DNA of 64,000 bases from Hydractinia symbiolongicarpus (Eukaryota > Cnidaria > Hydrozoa > Anthoathecata > Hydractiniidae): the NCBI RefSeq assembly GCF_029227915.1, contig NC_079879.1, forward strand, positions 32,060,501 through 32,124,500, read 5' to 3'. The position numbers and the translations under genes were made by a program. The notes beneath the pieces were generated by a model. It was not told the origin of the DNA. It was given only the letters and a program-made list of their open reading frames with translations, and ran no database searches. How positions within the stretch are numbered: the first letter of the stretch is position 1; each line of letters begins with the position of its first letter. Shown one piece after another: positions 34,698-47,999 of this stretch.

Positions 34698-37600
34698 CGT
34701 AGATAAATAAGTTATTTTTTACTTTGGGACTAATCCTAACCGTTAGCCCGCGCTGAAGAAATAGAGACAGTTTCAGAAACTACATTTCCTTGACTTTCTA
34801 ACGGTATCAGTCCGTTTGACTTACAACGGTTGCGTCACATATTCGTACCAACATGTATTTAGCTATATTTTTCCGATATTTTAAGGTTGCTTTGCTTTTA
34901 ACAGTGAAACGATTGACTGTGGGACTTAATTGAGCTGATTTTGGACTTTGACCTTAATAATGTGATAAATGAGCCATATCGACTCCAAGTAATAACATTC
35001 TTCTTAATTTGACATGATTGCTCGAACTCAGCAATTACACTGGGCTCTGTGGTAGCGCTTTATATAAAAGTGTAGATAAATAAGTCAGTTTCTACTGTGG
35101 GACCATTCATAACCGTTAGCCGCGCTGAAGAAATAGGGACAGTTTCAAAAACTACATTTCATCAACTTTCTAACGGTATCAGTTTGTTTGAGTTACAACG
35201 GTTGCGTCATATTTTCGTAGCAACATATATTTAGCGATATGTTTCTGATATTACTAGGTTCCATCGCTTTTAACAGTGAAACGATTGACTGTGTGACTTA
35301 ATTGAACTGGATTCAGACTTCAAACTTATAAATGTGATAAATGAGACAATTGGACCCCAAGAAATAACATTCTTCTTAATTTGACATGATTGCTCGACTT
35401 CAGCTATTACACTGGGCTCTGTGGTAGTGCTTTATTTAAAAGTGTAGATAAATATCAGTTTTAACTGTGGGACCAATCCTAGCCGTTAGCGCGCGCTGAA
35501 GAAATAGAGAAAGTTTCGAAAACTACATTTCATTGACTTTCTAACGGTATCAGTCCGTTTGAGTTACAACGGTTGCGTCACTTATTCGTACCAACATGTA
35601 TTTAGCGATATGTTTCTGATCTTACTAGGCTGCATGGCTTTTAACGGTGGAACAATTGGCTATGGGAGTTAATTGAACTGATTTTAGACTTTAATCCTTT
35701 AAATGTGATAAATGAGACAATTGGACCCCCAGAAATAACATTCTTTTTAGTTTGACATGATTGCTCGAACTCAGCGATTACACTGGGCGCTGTGGTAGCG
35801 CTTTACTTAAAAATGTAGATAAGTAAGTCATTTTTTACTGTGGGACCAATCCTAACCGTTAGCGCGCGCTGAAGAAATAGAGACAGCTTCAAAAACTACA
35901 TTTCATTGACTTTCTAACGGTATCAATCTGTTTGAGTTACAACGGTTGCGTCACCTATTCGTACCAACATGTATTGAGCGATATGTTTCTGATATTGCTA
36001 GGTTGCATCGCTTTTAACAGTGAAAAGATTGACTGTGGGACTTAATTGAACTGATTTCGGACTTTGACCTTATATATGTGATGAATGAGCCTATTGGACT
36101 CCAAGAAATAACATTCTTCTTAATTTGACATGATTGCTGAAAACTCAGCGATTACACTAGCCGCTGTGATAGCGCTTTATTTAAAACTGTAGATAAATAA
36201 GTTATTTTTTACTTTGGGACCAATCCTAACCGTTAGCCCGAGCTGAAGAAATAGAGACAGTTTCAGAAACTACATTTCCTTGACTTTCTAACGGTATCAG
36301 TCCGTTTGACTTACAACGGTTGCGTCACATATTCGTACCAACATGTATTTTATCTATATTTTTCCGATATTTTAAGGTTGCTTTGCTTTTAACAGTGAAG
36401 CGATTGACTGTGGGACTTAATTGAACTGATTTTGGACTTTGACCTTAATAATGTGATAAATGAGCCATATCGACTCCAAGTAATAACATTCTTCTTAATT
36501 TGACATGATTGCTCGAACTCAGCAATTACACTGGGCTCTGTGGTAGCGCTTTATATAAAAGTGTAGATAAATAAGTCAGTTTCTACTGTGGGACCATTCA
36601 TAACCGTTAGCCGCGCTGAAGAAATAGGGACAGTTTCAAAAACTACATTTCATCAACTTTCTAACGGTATCAGTTTGTTTGAGTTACAACGGTTGCGTCA
36701 TATTTTCGTAGCAACATATATTTAGCGATATGTTTCTGATATTACTAGGTTCCATCGCTTTTAACAGTGAAACGATTGACTGTGTGACTTAATTGAACTG
36801 GATTCAGACTTCAAACTTATAAATGTGATAAATGAGACAATTGGACCCCAAGAAATAACATTCTTCTTAATTTGACATGATTGCTCGACTTCAGCTATTA
36901 CACTGGGCTCTGTGGTAGTGCTTTATTTAAAAGTGTAGATAAATATCAGTTTTAACTGTGGGACCAATCCTAGCCGTTAGCGCGCGCTGAAGAAATAGAG
37001 AAAGTTTCGAAAACTACATTTCATTGACTTTCTAACGGTATCAGTCCGTTTGAGTTACAACGGTTGCGTCACTTATTCGTACCAACATGTATTTAGCGAT
37101 ATGTTTCTGATCTTACTAGGCTGCATGGCTTTTAACGGTGGAACAATTGGCTATGGGAGTTAATTGAACTGATTTTAGACTTTAATCCTTTAAATGTGAT
37201 AAATGAGACAATTGGACCCCCAGAAATAACATTCTTTTTAGTTTGACATGATTGCTCGAACTCAGCGATTACACTGGGCGCTGTGGTAGCGCTTTACTTA
37301 AAAATGTAGATAAGTAAGTCATTTTTTACTGTGGGACCAATCCTAACCGTTAGCGCGCGCTGAAGAAATAGAGACAGCTTCAAAAACTACATTTCATTGA
37401 CTTTCTAACGGTATCAATCTGTTTGAGTTACAACGGTTGCGTCACCTATTCGTACCAACATGTATTGAGCGATATGTTTCTGATATTGCTAGGTTGCATC
37501 GCTTTTAACAGTGAAAAGATTGACTGTGGGACTTAATTGAACTGATTTCGGACTTTGACCTTATATATGTGATGAATGAGCCTATTGGACTCCAAGAAAT

Positions 37601-40078
37601 AACATTCTTCTTAATTTGACATGATTGCTGGAACTCAGCGATTTCACTGGCCTCTGTGATAGTGCTTTATTTAAAACTGGAGATAAATAAGTTATTTTTT
37701 ACTGTAGGACCAATCCTAGCCGTTAGCCCGCGCTGAAGAAATAGAGACAGTTTCAAAAACTACATTTTATTGACTTTCTAACAGTATCAGTCCGTTTGAG
37801 TTACAACGGTTGCGTCACATATTCATACCAACATGTATTTAGCGATATGTTTCTGATGTTACTAGGTTGCATCGCTTTTAACGGTGGAACGATTGCCTAT
37901 GGGACTTAATTGAACTGATTTTAGTCTTTGAACTTATAAATGTGACAAATGAGACAATTGGACCCCAGAAATAACATTCTTCTTAGTTTGACATGATTGT
38001 TCGAACTCAGCGATTACACTGGGCGCTGTGGTAGCGCTTTATATAAATGTGTAGAGAAATAAGTCAGTTTCTACTGTGGGACCAAGCCTAACCGTTAGCC
38101 CGCGCTGAAGAAATAGGGACAGTTTCAAGAACTATATTTCATTGACTTTCTAACGGTATCAGTCCGTTTAAGTTTCAACGGTTGCGTCACTTATTCGTAC
38201 CAACATGTATTTAGCGATATGTTTCTGATGTTACTAGGCTGCATGGCTTTTAACGGAGGAACAATTGACTATGGGAGTTAATTGAACTGATTTTATACTT
38301 TAAACCTTTAAATGTGATAAATGAGAAAATTGGACCCCCAGAAATAATATTCTTCTTAGTTTGACATGATTGCTCGAACTCAGCGTTTACACTGGGCGCT
38401 GTGGTAGCGCTTTACTTAAAAATTTAGATAAGTAAGTCATTTTTTACTGTGGGTCCAATCCTAACCGTTAGCGCGCGCTGACGAAATAGAGACAGCCTCA
38501 AAAACTACATTTCATTGACTTTCTAACGGTATCAATGTGTTTGAGTTACAACGGTTGCGTCACCTATTCGTACCAACATGTTTTGAGCGATATTTTTCTG
38601 ATATTGCTAGGTTGCATCGCTTTTAACAGTGAAAAGATTGACTGTGGGACTTTATTGAACTGATTTTGGACTTTGACCTTATATATGTGATAAATTAGCC
38701 TATTGGACTCCAAGAAATAACATTCTTCTTAATTTGACATGATTGCTGAAAACTCAGCGATTACACTAGCCGCTGTGATAGCGCTTTATTTAAAACTGTA
38801 GATAAATAAGTTATTTTTTACTTTGGGACCAATCCTAACCGTTAGCCCGAGCTGAAGAAATAGAGACAGTTTCAGAAACTACATTTCCTTGACTTTCTAA
38901 CGGTATCAGTCCGTTTGACTTACAACGGTTGCGTCACATATTCGTACCAACATGTATTTAGCTATATTTTTCCGATATTTTAAGGTTGCTTTGCTTTTAA
39001 CAGTGAAGCGATTGACTGTGGGACTTAATTGAACTGATTTTGGACTTTGACCTTAATAATGTGATAAATGAGCCATATCGACTCCAAGTAATAACATTCT
39101 TCTTAATTTGACATGATTGCTCGAACTCAGCAATTACACTGGGCTCTGTGGTAGCGCTTTATATAAAAGTGTAGATAAATAAGTCAGTTTCTACTGTGGG
39201 ACCATTCATAACCGTTAGCCGCGCTGAAGAAATAGGGACAGTTTCAAAAACTACATTTCATCAACTTTCTAACGGTATCAGTTTGTTTGAGTTACAACGG
39301 TTGCGTCATATTTTCGTAGCAACATATATTTAGCGATATGTTTCTGATATTACTAGGTTCCATCGCTTTTAACAGTGAAACGATTGACTGTGTGACTTAA
39401 TTGAACTGGATTCAGACTTCGAACTTATAAATGTGATAAATGAGACAATTGGACCCCAAAAAATAACATTCTTCTTAATTTGACATGATTCCTCGACTTC
39501 AGCTATTACACTGGGCTCTGTGGTAGTGCTTTATTTAAAAGTGTAGATAAATATCAGTTTTAACTGTGGGACCAATCCTAGCCGTTAGCGCGCGCTGAAG
39601 AAATAGAGAAAGTTTCGAAAACTACATTTCATTGACTTTCTAACGGTATCAGTCCGTTTGAGTTACAACGGTTGCGTCACTTATTCGTACCAACATGTAT
39701 TTAGCGATATGTTTCTGATCTTACTAGGCTGCATGGCTTTTAACGGTGGAACAATTGGCTATGGGAGTTAATTGAACTGATTTTAGACTTTAATCCTTTA
39801 AATGTGATAAATGAGACAATTGGACCCCCAGAAATAACATTCTTCTTAGTTTGACATGATTGCTCGAACTCAGCGATTACACTGGGCGCTGTGGTAGCGC
39901 TTTACTTAAAAATGTAGATAAGTAAGTCATTTTTTACTGTGGGACCAATCCTAACCGTTAGCGCGCGCTGAAGAAGTAGAGACAGCTTCAAAAACTACAT
40001 TTCATTGACTTTCTAACGGTATCAATCTGTTTGAGTTACAACGGTTGCGTCACATATTCATACCAACATGTATTTAGC
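34698..40078 (+). repeat. Satellite B array, forward block 2
   Basis: About 14 forward units run from the element to the turn at 40078. Spacing of about 373 bp is read from recurrent GGTATCAGTCCG. Most units have the CGCGCTGAAGAAATAG and CTAACGG forms. The array stops inside a unit at GTATTTAGCG. The last 30 bases switch from one unit type to the next type within GAGTTACAACGGTTGCGTCAC, which indicates a one-unit deletion close to the turn. Confidence 0.96.
34701..40045 (+). repeat. 4-unit (about 1490-bp) higher-order repeat in satellite B
   Basis: AGATAAATAAGTTATTTTTTAC with the rare TTTGGGAC continuation occurs at 34701, 36191 and 38800. The first step is 1490 bp (4 units) and the second 2609 bp (7 units), because three other units lie between copies 2 and 3. 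CTTCAGCTATTACAC (landmark at 35401, 36892 and 39500) gives the same steps. Copies 1 and 2 agree closely, with a few substitutions such as GACTAATCC versus GACCAATCC. Confidence 0.85.
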
Positions 40079-41999
40079 GGCTAGGATTGGTCCTACAGTA
40101 AAAAATAACTTATTTATCTCCAGTTTTAAATAAAGCACTATCACAGAGGCCAGTGAAATCGCTGAGTTCCAGCAATCATGTCAAATTAAGAAGAATGTTA
40201 TTTCTTGGAGTCCAATAGGCTCATTCATTACATATATAAGGTCAAAGTCCGAAATCAGTTCAATTAAGTCCCACAGTCAATCTTTTCACTGTTAAAAGCG
40301 ATGCAACCTAGCAATATCAGAAACATATCGCTCAATACATGTTGGTACGAATAGGTGACGCAACCGTTGTAACTCAAACAGATTGATACCGTTAGAAAGT
40401 CAATGAAATGTAGTTTTTGAAGCTGTCTCTATTTCTTCAGCGCGCGTTAACGGTTAGGATTGGTCCCACAGTAAAAAATGACTTACTTATCTACATTTTT
40501 GAGTAAAGCACTACCACAGCGCCCAGTGTAATCGCTGAGTTCGAGCAATCATGTCAAACTAAGAAGAATGTTATCTCTGGGGGTCCAATTGTCTCATTTA
40601 TCACATTCAAAGGATTAAAGTCTAAAATCAGTTCAATTAACTCCCATAGCCAATTGTTCCACCGTTAAAAGCCATGCAGCCTAGTAAGATCAGAAACATA
40701 TCGCTAAATACATGTTGGTACGAATAAGTGACGCAACCGTTGTAACTCAAACGGACTGATACCGTTAGAAGGTCAATGAAATGTAGTTTTCGAAACTTTC
40801 TCTATTTCTTCAGCGCGCGCTAACGGCTAGGATTGGTCCACAGTTAAAACTGATATTTATCTACATTTTTAAATAAAGCACTACCACAGAGCCCAGTGTA
40901 ATAGCTGAAGTCGAGCAATCATGTCAAATTAAGAAGAATGTTATTTCTTGGGGTCCAATTGTCTCATTTATCACATTTATAAGTTCGAAGTCTGAATCCA
41001 GTTCAATTAAGTCACACAGTCAATCGTTTCACTGTTAAAAGCGATGGAACCTAGTAATATCAGAAACATATCGCTAAATATATGTTGCTACGAAAATATG
41101 ACGCAACCGTTGTAACTCAAACAAACTGATACCGTTAGAAAGTTGATGAAATGTAGTTTTTGAAACTGTCCCTATTTCTTCAGCGCGGCTAACGGTTATG
41201 AATGGTCCCACAGTAGAAACTGACTTATTTATCTACACTTTTATATAAAGCGCTACCACAGAGCCCAGTGTAATTGCTGAGTTCGAGCAATCATGTCAAA
41301 TTAAGAAGAATGTTATTACTTGGAGTCGATATGGCTCATTTATCACATTATTAAGGTCAAAGTCCAAAATCAGTTCAATTAAGTCCCACAGTCAATCGCT
41401 TCACTGTTAAAAGCAAAGCAACCTTAAAATATCGGAAAAATATAGCTAAATACATGTTGGTACGAATATGTGACGCAACCGTTGTAAGTCAAACGGACTG
41501 ATACCGTTAGAAAGTCAAGGAAATGTAGTTTCTGAAACTGTCTCTATTTTTTCAGCGCGGGCTAACGGTTAGGATTGGTCCCAAAGTAAAAAATAACTTA
41601 TTTATCTACAGTTTTAAATAAAGCGCTATCACAGCGGCCAGTGTAATCGCTGAGTTCCAGCAATCATGTCAAATTAAGAAGAATGTTATTTCTTGGAGTC
41701 CAATAGGCTAATTTATCACATATATAAGGTCAAAGTCCAAAATCAGTTCAATAAAGTCCCACAGTCAATCTTTTCACTGTTAAAAGCGATGCAACCTAGC
41801 AATATCAGAAAAATATCGCTCAATACATGTTGGTACGAATAGGTGACGCAACTGTTGTAACTCAAACACATTGATACCGTTAGAAAGTCAATGAAATGTA
41901 GTTTTTGAAGCTGTCTCTATTTCTTCAGCGCGCGCTAACGGTTAGGATTGGACCCACAGTAAAAAATGACTTACTTATCTACATTTTTAAGTAAAGCGC

Positions 42000-44100
42000 T
42001 ACCACAGCGCCCAGTTTAAACGCTGAGTTCGAGCAATCATGTCAAACTAAGAAGAATATTATTTCTGGGGGTCCAATTTTCTCATTTATCACATTTAAAG
42101 GTTTAAAGTATAAAATCAGTTCAATTAACTCCCATAGTCAATTGTTCCACCGTTAAAAGCCATGCAGCCTAGTAACATCAGAAACATATCGCTAAATACA
42201 TGTTGGTACGAATAAGTGACGCAACCGTTGAAACTTAAACGGACTGATACCGTTAGAAAGTCAATGATATATAGTTCTTGAAACTGTCCCTATTTCTTCA
42301 GCGCGGGATAACGGTTAGGCTTGGTCCCACAGTAGAAACTGACTTATTTCTCTACACTTTTATATAAAGCGCTACCACAGCGCCCAGTGTAATCGCTGAG
42401 TTCGAGCAATCATGTCAAACTAAGAAGAATGTTATTTCTGGGGTCCAATTGTCTCATTTGTCACATTTATAAGTTCAAAGACTAAAATCAGTCCAATTAA
42501 GTCCCATAGTCAATCGTTCCACCGTTAAAAGCGATGCAACCTAGTAACATCAGAAACATATCGCTAAATACATGTTGGTATGAATATGTGACGCAACCGT
42601 TGTAACTCAAACGGACTGATACTGTTAGAAAGTCAATAAAATGTAGTTTTTGAAACTGTCTCTATTTCTTCAGCGCGGGCTAACGGCTAGGATTGGTCCT
42701 ACAGTAAAAAATAACTTATTTATCTCCAGTTTTAAATAAAGCACTATCACAGAGGCCAGTGAAATCGCTGAGTTCCAGCAATCATGTCAAATTAAGAAGA
42801 ATGTCATTTCTTGGAGTCCAATAGGCTCATTCCTCACATATATAAGGTCAAAGTCCGAAATCAGTTCAATTAAGTCCCACAGTCAATCTTTTCACTGTTA
42901 AAAGCGATGCAACCTAGCAATATCAGAAACATATCGCTCAATACATGTTGGTACGAATAGGTGACGCAACCGTTGTAACTCAAACAGATTGATACCGTTA
43001 GAAAGTCAATGAAATGTAGTTTTTGAAGCTGTCTCTATTTCTTCAGCGCGCGCTAACGGTTAGGATTGGTCCCACAGTAAAAAATGACTTACTTATCTAC
43101 TTTTTTAAGTAAAGCGCTACCACAGCGCCCAGTGTAATCGCTGAGTTCGAGCAATCATGTCAAACTAAGAAGAATATTATTTCTGGGGGTCCAATTTTCT
43201 CATTTATCACATTTAAAGGTTTAAAGTATAAAATCAGTTCAATTAACTCCCATAGTCAATTGTTCCACCGTTAAAAGCCATGCAGCCTAGTAACATCAGA
43301 AACATATCGCTAAATACATGTTGGTACGAATAAGTGACGCAACCGTTGAAACTTAAACGGACTGATACCGTTAGAAAGTCAATGATATATAGTTCTTGAA
43401 ACTGTCCCTATTTCTTCAGCGCGGGATAACGGTTAGGCTTGGTCCCACAGTAGAAACTGACTTATTTCTCTACACTTTTATATAAAGCGCTACCACAGCG
43501 CCCAGTGTAATCGCTGAGTTCGAGCAATCATGTCAAACTAAGAAGAATGTTATTTCTGGGGTCCAATTGTCTCATTTGTCACATTTATAAGTTTAAAGAC
43601 TAAAATCAGTCCAATTAAGTCCCATAGTCAATCGTTCCACCGTTAAAAGCGATGCAACCTAGTAACATCAGAAACATATCGCTAAATACATGTTGGTATG
43701 AATATGTGACGCAACCGTTGTAACTCAAACGGACTGATACTGTTAGAAAGTCAATAAAATGTAGTTTTTGAAACTGTCTCTATTTCTTCAGCGCGGGCTA
43801 ACGGCTAGGATTGGTCCTACAGTAAAAAATAACTTATTTATCTCCAGTTTTAAATAAAGCACTATCACAGAGGCCAGTGAAATCGCTGAGTTCCAGCAAT
43901 CATGTCAAATTAAGAAGAATGTTATTTCTTGGAGTCCAATAGGCTCATTCATCACATATATAAGGTCAAAGTCCGAAATCAGTTCAATTAAGTCCCACAG
44001 TCAATCTTTTCACTGTTAAAAGCGATGCAACCTAGCAATATCAGAAACATATCGCTCAATACATGTTGGTACGAATAGGTGACGCAACCGTTGTAACTCA
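42000..44100 (-). repeat. 3-unit (1118-bp) higher-order repeat in satellite B
   Basis: GAAGAATATTATTTC occurs at 42051 and 43169, and GCGCGGGATAACGG at 42301 and 43419; both steps are 1118 bp. The forward arm (37.7-38.8 kb) holds only one copy of this three-unit block, so the duplication arose in the reversed arm after the arms separated, or was lost from the other. Confidence 0.85.
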
Positions 44101-44954
44101 AACGGACTGATACCGTTAGAAAGTCAATGAAATGTAGTTTTCGAAACTTTTTCTATTTCTTCAGCGCGCGCTAACGGCTAGGATTGGTCCCACAGTTAAA
44201 ACTGATATTTATCTACACTTTTAAATAAAGCACTACCACAGAGCCCAGTGTAATAGCTGAAGTCGAGCAATCATGTCAAATTAAGAAGAATGTTATTTCT
44301 TGGGGTCCAATTGTCTCATTTATCACATTTATAAGTTCGAAGTCTGAATCCAGTTCAATTAAGTCACACAGTCAATCGTTTCACTGTTAAAAGCGATGGA
44401 ACCTAGTAATATCAGAAACATATCGCTAAATATATGTTGCTACGAAAATATGACGCAACCGTTGTAACTCAAACAAACTGATACCGTTAGAAAGTTGATG
44501 AAATGTAGTTTTTGAAACTGTCCCTATTTCTTCAGCGCGGCTAACGGTTATGAATGGTCCCACAGTAGAAACTGACTTATTTATCTACACTTTTATATAA
44601 AGCGCTACCACAGAGCCCAGTGTAATTGCTGAGTTCGAGCAATCATGTCAAATTAAGAAGAATGTTATTACTTGGAGTCGATATGGCTCATTTATCACAT
44701 TATTAAGGTCAAAGTCCAAAATCAGCTCAATTAAGTCCCACAGTCAATCGTTTCACTGTTAAAAGCAAAGCAACCTTAAAATATCGGAAAAATATAGCTA
44801 AATACATGTTGGTACGAATATGTGACGCAACCGTTGTAAGTCAAACGGACTGATACCGTTAGAAAGTCAAGGAAATGTAGTTTCTGAAACTGTCTCTATT
44901 TCTTCAGCGCGGGCTAACGGTTAGGATTGGTCCCAAAGTAAAAAATAACTTATT

Positions 44955-44979
44955 TATCTACGTTTTTATATAAAGCGCT
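44955..44979 (-). other. Uninterrupted ('empty') counterpart of the insertion site
   Basis: TATCTACGTTTTTATATAAAGCGCT is interrupted between ACG and TTTTT in the forward arm (32985/34698). Flanking private variants agree as well: CATATATCAGGTCAAAG here and CTTTGACCTGATATATG near 32861, and GTAGTGTTTGAAG here and CTTCAAACACTAC near 32687. This is therefore the true counterpart and not just any satellite B unit. Confidence 0.8.
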
Positions 44980-45080
44980 ATCACAGCGGCCAGTGTAATC
45001 GCTGAGTTTCAGCAATCATGTCAAATTAGGAAGAATGTTATTTCTTGGAGTCCAAAAGGCTCATTCATCACATATATCAG

Positions 45081-46598
45081 GTCAAAGTCCAAAATCAGTT
45101 CAATGAAGTCCCACAGTCAATCTTTTCACTGTTAAAAGCGATGCAACCTAGCAATATCAGAAAAATATCGCTCAATACATGTTGGTACGAATAGGTGACG
45201 CAACCGTTGTAACTCAAACAAATTGATACCGTTAGAAAGTCAATGAAATGTAGTGTTTGAAGCTGTCTCTATTTCTTCAGCGCGCGCTAACGGTTAGGAT
45301 TGGACCCACAGTAAAAAATGACTTACTTATCTACATTTTTAAATAAAGCACTACCACAGAGCCCAGTGTAATAGCTGAAGTTGAGCAATCATGTCGAATT
45401 AAGAAGAATGTTATTTCTTGGGGTCCAATTGTCTCATTTATCACAATTATAAGTTCGAAGTCTAAATCCAGTTCAATTAAGTCACACAGTCAATCGTTTC
45501 ACTGTTAAAAGCGATGGAACCTAGTAATATCAGAAACCTATCGCTAAATACATGTTGGTACGAATATGTGACACAACTCTTGAAACTCAAACGGACTGAT
45601 ACCGTTAGAAAGACAATGAAATGTAGTTCTTGAAAATTTCTCTAATTCTTCCGCGCAAGCTAACGGCTAGGGTTTGTTCCACAGTAAAAAATAACTTATT
45701 TATCTACAGTTTCAAATAAAGCGCTATAACAGCGGCCAGTGTAATCGCTGAGTTCCAACAATCGTGTCAATTTATGAAGAATGTTATTTCTTGGAGTCCA
45801 ATTGGCCCATTTAAAAACATTCATGAGGTCAAAGTCCAAAATCAGTTCAATGAAGTCCCACAGTCAATCTTTTCACTGTTAAAAGCGATGCAACCTAGCA
45901 ATATCAGAAAAATATCGCTCAATACATGTTGGTACGAATAGGTGACGCAACCGTTGTAACTCAAACAAATTGATACCGTTAGAAAGTCAATGAAATGTAG
46001 TGTTTGAAGCTGTCTCTATTTCTTCAGCGCGCGCTAACGGTTAGGATTGGACCCACAGTAAAAAATGACTTACTTATCTACATTTTTAAATAAAGCACTA
46101 CCACAGAGCCCAGTGTAATAGCTGAAGTTGAGCAATCATGTCGAATTAAGAAGAATGTTATTTCTTGGGGTCCAATTGTCTCATTTATCACAATTATAAG
46201 TTCGAAGTCTAAATCCAGTTCAATTAAGTCACACAGTCAATCGTTTCACTGTTAAAAGCGATGGAACCTAGTAATATCAGAAACCTATCGCTAAATACAT
46301 GTTGGTACGAATATGTGACACAACTCTTGAAACTCAAACGGACTGATACCGTTAGAAAGACAATGAAATGTAGTTCTTGAAAATTTCTCTAATTCTTCCG
46401 CGCAAGCTAACGGCTAGGGTTTGTTCCACAGTAAAAAATAACTTATTTATCTACAGTTTCAAATAAAGCGCTATAACAGCGGCCAGTGTAATCGCTGAGT
46501 TCCAACAATCGTGTCAATTTATGAAGAATGTTATTTCTTGGAGTCCAATTGGCCCATTTAAAAACATTCATGAGGTCAAAGTCCAAAATCAGTTCAAT
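45081..46598 (-). repeat. Dimeric (747-bp) higher-order repeat in satellite B
   Basis: Two copies with a 747-bp offset. GTCAAAGTCC followed by the rare CAATGAAGTCC starts at 45081 and 45828, and AGACAATGAA at 45611 and 46358. The block carries unusual variants (CTCTAATTCTTCCGCGCAAGC, GGTTTGTTCC) found nowhere else in the window. The match ends near 46599. Confidence 0.85.
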
Positions 46599-47999
46599 TA
46601 AATCCTACAGTCAATCGTTTCACTGTTAAAAGCGATGCAACCTAGTAGTATCAGAAACATATCGCTAAATACATGTTGGTACGAAAATGTGACGCAACCG
46701 TTGTAACTCAAACGGACTGATAGCGTTGGAAAGTCGATGAAATGTAGTTTTTGAAACTGTCTCTATTTCTTCAGTGCGGGCTAACGGTTAGAATTGGTCC
46801 CACAATAAAAACTGACTTATTTATCTACATTTTTAAGTAAAGCGCTACCACAGCGCCCAGTGTAATCGCTGAGTTCGACCAATCATGTCAAATTAAGAAG
46901 CATGTTATTTCTTGGAGTCCAATTGGCTCATTTAACACATTTATGTGGTCAAAGTCCAAAATTAGCTCAATAAAATCCTACAGTCAATCGTTTCACTGTT
47001 AAAAGCGAAGCAACCTAGTAATATCTAAAACATATCGCCAAATACATGTTGGTACGAATATGTGACGCAACCGTTGTAACTCAAACGGACTGATACCGTT
47101 AGAAAGTCAAAGAAATGTAGTTTTTGAAAATGTCTCTCTTTCTTCAGTGCGAGCTAACGGCTAGGATTGCTCCCGCAGTTAAAAATGTCTTATTTATCTA
47201 CAATTTTAAATAAAGCGCTTCACAGCGGCCAGTATAATGGCTGAGTTCCAGCTATCATGTCAAATTAAGAAGAATGTTATTTCTTGGAGTCCAATTGGCT
47301 CATTTATAAAATTTAAATGGTCAAAGTCCAAAATCAGTTCAATTAACTCCCATAGTCAATTGTTCCACCGTTAAAAGCCATGCAGCCTAGTAACATCAGA
47401 AAAATATCGCTAAATATATGTTGGTACGAATATGTGACGCAAACGTTGTAACTCAACCGGACTGATACCGTTAGAAAGTCAAAGAAATGTAGTTTTTCAA
47501 ACCGTCTCTATTTCTTCAGCGCGAGCTAAAAGCTAGGATTGGTGCCACAGTAAAAACTAACTAACTTATCTACACTTTTAAATAAAGCGCTACCACAGAG
47601 CCCAGTGTAATCGCTGAGTTCGACCAATCATGTCAAATTAAGAAGCATGTTATTTCTTGGAGTCCAATTGTCTCATTTATCGTATTTATAAGGTCAAAGT
47701 CCAAAATCAGGTCAATTAAATCCCACAGTCAATCGTTTCACTGTTAAAAGCGATTCAACTTAGTAATAAACATATCGCTAAATATATGTTGGTACGAATA
47801 TGAGACGCAAACGTTGTAACTCAAACGGACTGATACCGTTAGAAAGTCAAAGAATTGTAGTTTTTGAAACCGTCTCTATTTCTTCAGCGCGAGCTAAGAG
47901 CTAGGATAGGTCCCACAGTAAAAAATGACTTATTTATCTACAGTTTTAAATAAGGCGATATCACAGCGGCCAGTGTAATCGTTGAGTTCCAACAATCGT

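Noticed and set aside
34498-34710. A 70-residue plus-strand frame (MDWSLAKMEPRDW...).
   Set aside because: It runs antisense to the 78-codon frame and crosses the element's end into satellite B, so it would be created by the insertion itself. It probably reflects high GC content.
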